Shown: piece by piece, positions 50,226 through 59,200 of the stretch | Numbering within the stretch: the first letter of the stretch is position 1 | Layout of the letters: every line of letters starts with the position of its first letter | Source: Mycolicibacterium gadium | GTDB lineage: Bacteria; Actinomycetota; Actinomycetes; Mycobacteriales; Mycobacteriaceae | NCBI RefSeq assembly: GCF_010728925.1 | Contig: NZ_AP022608.1 | Span: 868,001 to 932,000, forward strand | Direction of reading: 5' to 3' | Length of the DNA stretch: 64,000 nt | The notes under the pieces: model-generated | What the model was told of the DNA's origin: nothing | The model's database searches: none | The model's input: the letters and a program-made list of their open reading frames with translations, nothing else | Position numbers and translations under genes: made by a program

Positions 50226-53200
50226 ATGGGCGACGTGACTACGCTTTCACTCGTGGAGCTGGGGGTTTTAGGGCCTCTGCAGGTCCGGCAGTATGGCCTG
50301 CCGGTCGCTGTCCCAGGCGCAAAACCACGCGCTGTCCTCACCATGCTCGGTCTGCACGGCGGTTCCGTCGTCACGGCCGACGCCCTCGCCGAGCTGCTCT
50401 GGGGTGCTCGTCCGCCGCGTACCGCCGTCAAGGCGCTGCAGACCCACATCTCTTCTCTGCGCCGCGCCCTCGGCGATGGTTATGTGCTGACGGAGGGGAT
50501 CGGGTGGACCCTGAGCACGACCGAGATCGACGCCACCCGGTACACGCTGGCCGCCAGGCAGGGGCGCGACGCGTTCGCGGGCGGAGACGCAGGCCAGGCC
50601 GTGGCCCGGTTCGACGAGGCGTTGGCACTGTGGCGCGGCGTGCCGGAGCTGCCCGATGGGCCACGCGGCGGGTCGGAGAAGACGCGCTGGATCGAGGGGC
50701 ACGCCGCATTGGTCGAGGACCGGGCCGATGCGCTGCTCGCGACGGGGCGGGCCGCCGAAATCGTCGGCGAGTTGGAGGCCGCGATCGCCGATGCCCCGTT
50801 GCGCGAGCGGCGTTGGAGTCAGCTGATGCTCGCCCTTTATCGCGCGGGCAGGCAGGGTGAAGCGCTCGGGGCGTATCAGCGGGCACGCTCGATGCTCGCC
50901 GACGAGCTCGGCGTCGACCCGGGACCTGATCTTCGCCGACTGGAAGCCGCGATCGTCGCGCAGGACATTGCCCTGGAAATCGCTGTGCCGGAACAACTGT
51001 CGGTGGTAACCCGTGCGGTGACGTTTCTGCTCACCGATATCGAGGGCTCGACCGCGGCCTGGGAGGCCGACGCAGACGCGATGGCGACGGCGCTCGCGCG
51101 GCACGACGAGATCGTCGAACAGGTCGTCACGTCGCGGGGAGGCCGCCTGGTCAAGACGCGAGGCGAGGGCGATGCGACGTTCTCGGTCTTCGATCGGCCA
51201 TCAGGCGCGGCCGCCGCCGCCATCGAACTGCAGGAGGCGATCCGCCACGAACCCTGGGTGCTGGCCGAGCCCATGCGCATTCGCGTGGCGCTTCATACCG
51301 GCGAGGTCGAGTTGCGCGACGGCGACTACTTCGGCCGGGCGGTCAACCGTGCCGCCCGTCTTCGGTCGCTGGCGCAGGGCGGGCAGATCCTATGCTCGGG
51401 GGCGACGGCGGAACTCGTGATCGACACGTTGTCCGACGATGTCGTGCTTGCCGATCTCGGTGTGCGGCACTTGCGCAACCTCGCGCGCCCCGAGCATGTC
51501 TTTGAAGTCCGGCTGGAGACGGCCGCGGAGTCTGAGTTCGACGGCGCAGCGGAGGCGCTACCCATCCAACGGCCTCCTTTGCCGGCGGTGCTGGGTGGAC
51601 CGGGGCCGTTCGTCGGGCGCGGCCCAGAGCTCGCGGGACTCCTGGCCGCTTGGGAGTCAACGCTTACCGCGGGTGCGCACGCCGTCCTGATCGCGGGGGA
51701 GCCGGGCGTCGGCAAGACCCGGCTGGCCGGTGAGTGGTCCCGGCTGGCTTATGAACAGGGGGCCGTCGTCCTCTATGGACGCTGCGACGAAGATCTCGGC
51801 GCGGCGTATCAGCCGTTCGCGGAAGCCTTGCGGTCGCTGGTGCCGAGTCTCGGTGCCAACAGGCTGCGCGGGCTTCGCGGTGCCGAAGCACTTCTTCCGC
51901 TCGTGCCGGGGTTGACCGACGTCGTGCCCGATCTGCCGACGCCTTCCCGTTCGGACCCCGACACCGAACGCTACGCGCTGTTCGACGCCGTCGTCGCACT
52001 GCTGGCGATGGCATCGGCAAGTGCGCCGATCGTCTTGATCCTCGACGACCTGCACTGGGCGGCCAAACCCACGCTGCTGCTCTTGCGACATCTGCTGCGA
52101 TTCGGGGAGCACGCGCAGGTACAGATCGTCGGCACCTACCGCAGCACGGACCTCGACCGCTCGCATCCGCTGGCCGCGATGCTCGCCGACCTGCACCGTG
52201 ACGGCTCCGCCACTCGCCTCGCGCTGGGCGGCCTCGACGAGAAGGACGTCACCACTTATGTCACCGAAGCGGGGTACGACGACGTCGAATTGGCGAGGGC
52301 ATTGGCATCCGTCACGGGAGGCAACCCGTTCTTCTTGATCGAGGCGTTGCGGCATGTTGATGAGAGCGGCGGTCGTTGGGATCCGAGCACATTGCCGCAG
52401 GGTGTTCGAGAAGCTGTGAGCCGCAGGCTTTCCCGGCTTCCGGCAGATACTAATAAGGCGTTGGCTGCGGCTGCGGTCGTGGGGGCTCGGTTCCCGCTCG
52501 CGCTGGTCGAGCAGGTGGTCGGCGAAGACCTCATCGACGCCTTCGACGAGGCCTGCAAGGCGGGCATTGTCATCGAGGAGCCGGGCGGTCGGTATCGGTT
52601 CAACCACGCGCTCGTTCGGCAGTCGCTGTTGGCCGAGCTGGCGTCGGTGCGGCGGATGCGGCTGCATCAGCGGATCGCCACCACCCTGGAGGCGGAAGCG
52701 GGTGCGGATGACGAACTGCTGGCCGAGCTGGCATACCACTACTTCGAATGTGCGTGGGCGGGCAACGCGGCCAAAGCAGTCGAGTACTGCCGGCGGGCGG
52801 CGGACCAGGCGATCGAACGTCTGGCGTATGAGGGCGCGGCCGAGCTCTACGACCGGGCACTGCATGCGCTGGAGGAGCTCGACGACGACCTGCCCGACCG
52901 CGACTCCCTGCAAGCCGAACTGCTGGTTGCCCGGTGCGAGGCGCTGCTGGCAGCGGGTGACGTGAGTTCGGCGGTTGGTGCGGTATCCCAATTGCGCAGG
53001 GCGGCTGGGGACTCGGTGCGTCTGACGGCATGGGGCACGTGCTTCGGTGGTCAGCTATCGATGCTCACGGATCCCGAACGTTTGGACGAGATCGAATCCG
53101 AGGTGCGCGACGCCGCACAACGGTTGGCCGAGCTGGATGATGCTGCGGGGGAGGCGAATGCACATACGGTTCGGGCGGCGTGCCTGGCCCGCTTGGGTCG

Positions 53201-56200
53201 CATCGCCGAAAGCGAAACAGCGTTGGATCAGGCGCTGACCGCGGCACGCCGCGCGCGTGACCATCGTCGGGTGAATGCGGTGTTGGCGGGTGCGCCGTTG
53301 GCGGCGCTGTGGGGACCTAATCCGGTTCCGCGTGCCGGCGGCCGGTGTCTCGACGTTGTTCGACTGCTGCGTATTACCACGGGGTCGCCGGTGGTGGAGG
53401 CCACGTCGACACGGTGCCAGGGAGTGCTGGATGCGATGCGTGGACGGGCCGCCGCGGGGCGGCAGCTGATCGAGTCGGCCAGGCGCACCCTCACCGAGCT
53501 CGGTATGCGGCACGCGTTGCTCGAAGTGGATCAATTCGCCGGCATTGTCGAGTTGGTCGCTGACGACCCAGCTGCTGCCGAACCGCATCTGCGGAGGGCG
53601 TATGTCGGATTTCGCAGGATGGGTCTGGACGCCGATACCGCAGAGACCGCAGCGTTCTTGGCGCGCACTTGCCTGGCGCTTGACCGGGACGCCGAGGCCG
53701 ACGAACTGTGCAGGGAGAGTGAGCGTCTGGCCGGTCATGCGTTGAGGCCGTCGATCACCTGGCGGACGGTTCGTGCCCAGTTGCACGCGCGTGTCCGTGC
53801 TCATGACGAGGCCCGGCAGGTGGCGAAAGAGGCCGTCAGCATCGCCGAGTGCACCGATGCTCTGGTGGATCACGGCGATGCCTGCCTGACGCTGGCGATG
53901 GTGCTTACCATGGCCGGCGACACCGCGGGGTCACGAGCGGCAGCTGAGCAGGCGGTAGCACTGTTCGAGCGCAAAGGTGCTGCGGCACTGGTTGAACGGG
54001 CTCGGAGTCTACTCGGTACCGACGCCTCGGCTGTCTCCTCGGCGCCCGAGGTGGCGACGGTTGAACCGGAGAACGAGTGTGTGCGAACGCTTCGCCGCGT
54101 CGAGGCCGCCGTCGTGCGCAAGGCGTGGAGCGAGGTCGAGCAGGCACACGCGGAAGTCGGCTCCGTCGAAAGCCGTCGGAAGATAGTCGGCTTTGAACGG
54201 ATGATCCTCCCCGCACGCCGAATGGCGAGTGGAGCAGAGAAATTCATTCGCGATATGCGCGCCGTGCGCACACGTCGCCCGATCGTCGCCATCCGGGGCG
54301 AGCGTCTGGCGCTGACACGGACGGTCGTGGGCACAGCCGACGATACTCCCGGCGCGCCGGTCGATGAGATGCTCCAGCTGGTCGGCATTGACGAAGACGG
54401 CCGAATTGCATTGCAGGTCTGGTTCGACATCGATGATCTCGAGGCGGCGAAGGCCGAGATGGACGCTGCCTACGCACGATTCGAACTCGATAACGCGTGC
54501 GTGCGAGCGTTCGACGCCCTGGTGGCGGCGTACGGTCGCGAAGCCTGGGGCGAAGTCGAGCAGGCACACGCGGAAGTCGGCTCCGTCGAAAGCCGTCGGA
54601 AGTTAGTCGGCTTCAACCAGACAGATCTTCCATCGCTCGATTGGCCCAGCGAGTCGAGACGTTTGGCGGAGACCAGTCTTCAGCTAGTGCGTTACATCGT
54701 TGTCGCGATCAGGGGAGAGCGCCTTGCGCTGACACGTCTCGAGTTCGGCGCTGGAGACGACAGCGTGGGCGCACCCCAGGACCCGGTCCTTTCCTTGAAC
54801 GGTATCAACGAACAGGGCCGTTTCGTTTTGCAGATGTTTTTCGACATTGAAGACATTGATGCCGCGTTCGACGAACTTGACAAGCGATATGTCGAAGGCG
54901 AGGCCGCATCCCGCGCACAAACTTGGTCGGCCGTCGTTCGTTCCTGTATCGCCGTCAGTCGGCAGGAGATTCCTCCGGCGACGCCCGACTGGGTGAACGT
55001 CGACCACCGCAAGGGAACTCCGTTCAACTCAAGCGACGTGATCGCCGTGCTCAGCGCCTCAAGGAACGTGACGCCGGAGTTCCGCTGCCAAATCGAAGCG
55101 GTCCATGCATTAAGCGACATCGGCGCCGTCGTTACCTGTCGGTCCTTTGGAGCTACGCACGACGGCTTTGAAGCCGAGTGGAGAGTGGTTCTTCTACAAA
55201 CGTTCGACGGCGACCTGATAGCCCGAAACGAAATTTTTGACGAGGCAGACCTCGACGCCGCGGTCGCGAGGCTCGACCAGCTGAGTAGATCGGCCCCGCG
55301 GCTAAATAACACTGCGAACCAGGTTCTGGAGAGTTACCTGTCTCACTATGCGGCGCGGGACTGGGATCTCATGTCACCGTCGCTGGCCGACGATTTCTCG
55401 GCTGCCGATCGTCGCCGCGTAGTGAATAGCGGCATCCGACACGGTCGCGACAACGAGATCACGAATTTGAAAGCCATGGTTGAGCTCGGCGTCGCGGATA
55501 TCACGACGGAACCAGTGGCGATCCGCGGAGAGCGGCTCGTCCTCGCTCGTCACAGCTTCATCGCGCCCGACTGGGCCAACTTCGAGACCGAAACGGTTGA
55601 CGTCGTCGAAATCGATGCCGATAACAATATAGTGGCCGAAATTCTCTTCGAGGCAGATGATCTCGATTCTGCGATCGCCGAACTCGAGGCCCGCTACTGC
55701 GCTGGCGAAGCAGTGGAGCATGCCGGCAATTGGTCGGTTATCACACGGGCGTTTGATGCGGTGAATCGGCGCGAAATTCCGGCAATGACACCCGACGCTG
55801 TCGACGTCGACCATCGACAGGTTGCGCGGATTGGGTCTGGTGATCTCAAGGCGTATCTGAATGTCGCTTTCGACGATTTGGTGGATAGCCATCTGTACGT
55901 TGAGTCCGTTCATCGACTGACCGGCGTAGGAGCGGTCGTCACCCACGTGGCGAAGGGAACCTCACAAGACGGACTCAACGTCGAGTGGCGCCTGATCGAC
56001 GTCGTAACGATCGATCGCGACCTGATAAACCGTATTGAGATGTTCGATGAGGCCGAGCTTGACGCCGCGCTCGCCAGGTTCGACGAATTGAATCGGCCCA
56101 CGCCGCGTCTAGAGAACGAGGCAGTACGAGTGTCCGACCGCCTCCGGACGTTGTTCGAAGCTCGCGATTGGGCTGCGCTTGCAGAGCTTTATGCGGAGGA

Positions 56201-59200
56201 CGTGTCCGGCGATGACCACCGCCGTGTCATTGGTGGCGGTCCCCGGAGCGGTCGGGATGTCGAGATCGCAAACCTGCGTGCGATGGCGGAGCTCAACGCG
56301 CCGCGAATTGACGCGTCTGTGCTTGCGGTTCGTGGGCAACGGCTCGCCCTTTTTCAAGATCGTGTCGGGGACGGCAAGAATCTGATCGAAGCGTCGTTCC
56401 TCGGGCTTCTCGAGATCGATGCCGACGGCTTGATCGTCGCCCTGGCGGGGTTCGACGACGACGATCTCGACGCCGCGTTTGCCGAACTGGATGCCCGCTA
56501 TCTCGCCGGCGAAGGGGCCGAGAACGCACACACGTGGTCCGTCATCATGGAGGCGTACGGGGCAGTAAATCGGCATGAGCTACCCGCTTGGACCGCGGAT
56601 ACGGTCACCGTCGATCACCGGAGCACCACCGCCTTCGCGCCCGGCGACCTCGCCCCGTACCTTCGCGCAACATGGGCGCAGACTCCCGATGTCAGGGTCG
56701 ACATCGTGGCCGTTCATCGGCTGACGAGTTTCGGCGCAGTTGTCACCCATGTAGCGAAAGGAACCACGGAACAGGGATTCGAAGGTGAATGGCGGGAAAT
56801 CACGCTGTCGACGGTCGAAGGTGACCGCATAAGCCGTAGCGAGATGTTTGACGAGGCCGACGTTAGCGCCGCCCTCGCGAGGTTCGATGAGATCACCCTA
56901 CCGACAAGGCAGTTGGAGAACGCCGCGAGTCGAGTGGAAGCGCGCGCCCAGGCCCTCATCGCAGCAGGAAACTGGGATGCGATGTCAGAGGTCCTGGCGG
57001 ACAACGTTTCGATCGACGATCGTCGTCGCGTCGTGAATGCCGGCCTGCGACGGGGTCGAGATGCTGTGGTCGAGGATCTACGGGTCGGTGCTGAGATCGG
57101 CCTTAACCACATCGCGACTAGGGCCATCGCGATCCGGGGCGAGCGGTTGACGCTGCGGCACATCCGCTATTCAGGTGGCGAAGAACGACCCGAGGCCGGC
57201 GTGATCGATCTGGTTCAAATCGTCGAAATCGATGCGGACGAACGAATCACGGCCCTCGTTCTCTTCGACGCCGACGACTTCGATGCCGCCCTGGCTGAAT
57301 TCGACGCCCGGTACATCAGAGGTGAGGCGACTGACTATGCACGCACATGGTCGGTGATCGCTGAAGGCTGCGCCACACTCAACCTGAAGCAGTTTGCCGC
57401 GACCACGCAGGACTACGTGTATGCCGACCGGCGCCGAGTCGCAAACATCGGTGCGGGCGACATGAAAGAATTTTTCCGCGCTGCATGGGATCTCACGCCG
57501 AATCTGACTACTTTTGTCGAGTCCGTATATAAGCTGAGCGACGGCGGAGCCGTTGTCAGTCAGGTTGCGCATGGTAATTCGCCGGACGGCTTCTATGCCG
57601 AGTGGCGGGTAACCAACGTCTACACGGTTGACGGTGGACTCCTGAGTCGGTGCGAGGTTTTCGACGAGGCTGACCTCGACGCCGCGCTGGCCAGATACGA
57701 CGAGCTCGAAACTCCGTCAGCTTCGCTTGCCAACCCGGCAAGCCAAGTAGCCGAACGGTTCTGGTCGTGTTACGAGGCGCGCGACTGGGACGGTATGAGG
57801 GAAACACTCTGGGACGGCGTCGCCACCGACGATCGACGTTCGGTCGTCAGTTTCGACGCCAATCAGCAGGGCGCCGGTTCCGTAGTTGAAATCATGCGTG
57901 CGGCGCCCGACATCGGCGTGCCTCACGTAACGCAGACGGTTCTCGCCACACGCGGCGAGCGCCTCGCCCTCGTTCACGTCCGCTTCACGGGCCGGGAGCA
58001 GGAGCCCGATCCGTTCTACTCGGAACTGCTCTACATGTTCGAGGTCAATTCCGACCATCGGATCACAGCATTCGTCCCGTTTGATGCGCATGCCGATGCG
58101 GCGGCACACGAGGAACTCGACAACCGGTACCTCGCCGGCGAAGCAGCCACGCATGCGCACGCCTATTCGGTGATTGCGGAGGCCTTCGCTGCGGTGAACC
58201 GCCGCGAACTACCCTCGACAGCGTCGGATTTCGTGAGCATCGATCATCGGCGACCCATCGCGTTCGCACCCGGGGACATGATGGCGTACCTCCAGGTGAC
58301 CTTGAACGATGCCCCTGAAATCCGAATCGATCTCGAGACGGTACATCGACTGAACGAATTTGGCGCGGTCATGTCCCACCGATGGCATAACACCTCTCAA
58401 CAGGGGTTTGACGCCGAGTGGCGCGTCGTCGGCGTCACGACCGTCGAAGGGAATCTGATCAACCGGTGCGAGCTTTACGACGAGGCGGACCTCGACGCGG
58501 CACTGGCGAGATTTGACGAACTCACTACGCCGACGCCGCAATTGGAGAATGCGGCTAGTCGATTGACGAGACGGTTCCAGGAATCATTTGGCGCACAAGA
58601 CTGGGATGGTCTGGCGGAGATCTTCGCCGAGGACATCTGCCTTCACGATCGCCGTCGGGTGGTGGGTGCCTCTTTCGTCGGACGAGATGCCACCGTGGCG
58701 AACATGCGCGCGTCCGCTGAAACGGGCGTCAAGAATGTGACGTCGACGGTCATGGCTACCCGTGGAGACCGCCTCGCTCTCCAACGTGTGCAGATCGCTG
58801 GCAGGGATCAGCGACCTGAGGCGTTCCGCACGGACGGCATTGTCATCACGGAGGTCGATGCCCATAACCGGATCGTTGCTTTTATCATGTTCGACGTCGA
58901 CGAATTCGACGCCGCCATCGCCGAACTCGACGCGCGTTACCTCGCTGGCGAAGCCGCGGTTCACTCACGAACGTGGTCGGTCATCAAGGATGCATACGCG
59001 GCGCTAAACCGTCACGAAATTCCACCGACGACGCCAGATTGGGTGACCGTCGACCATCGGCGAGGAGGCAACGCGTTTGCTCCGGGCGAACTGGCGACTT
59101 ACATTCGGTCCTCCTGGCAGGACTCACCGCGCAACAGAATTCACGTCGAAGCGGTGCACAGGCTGAACGATGTTGGGGCCGTTGTCACTAGCACGACGCA

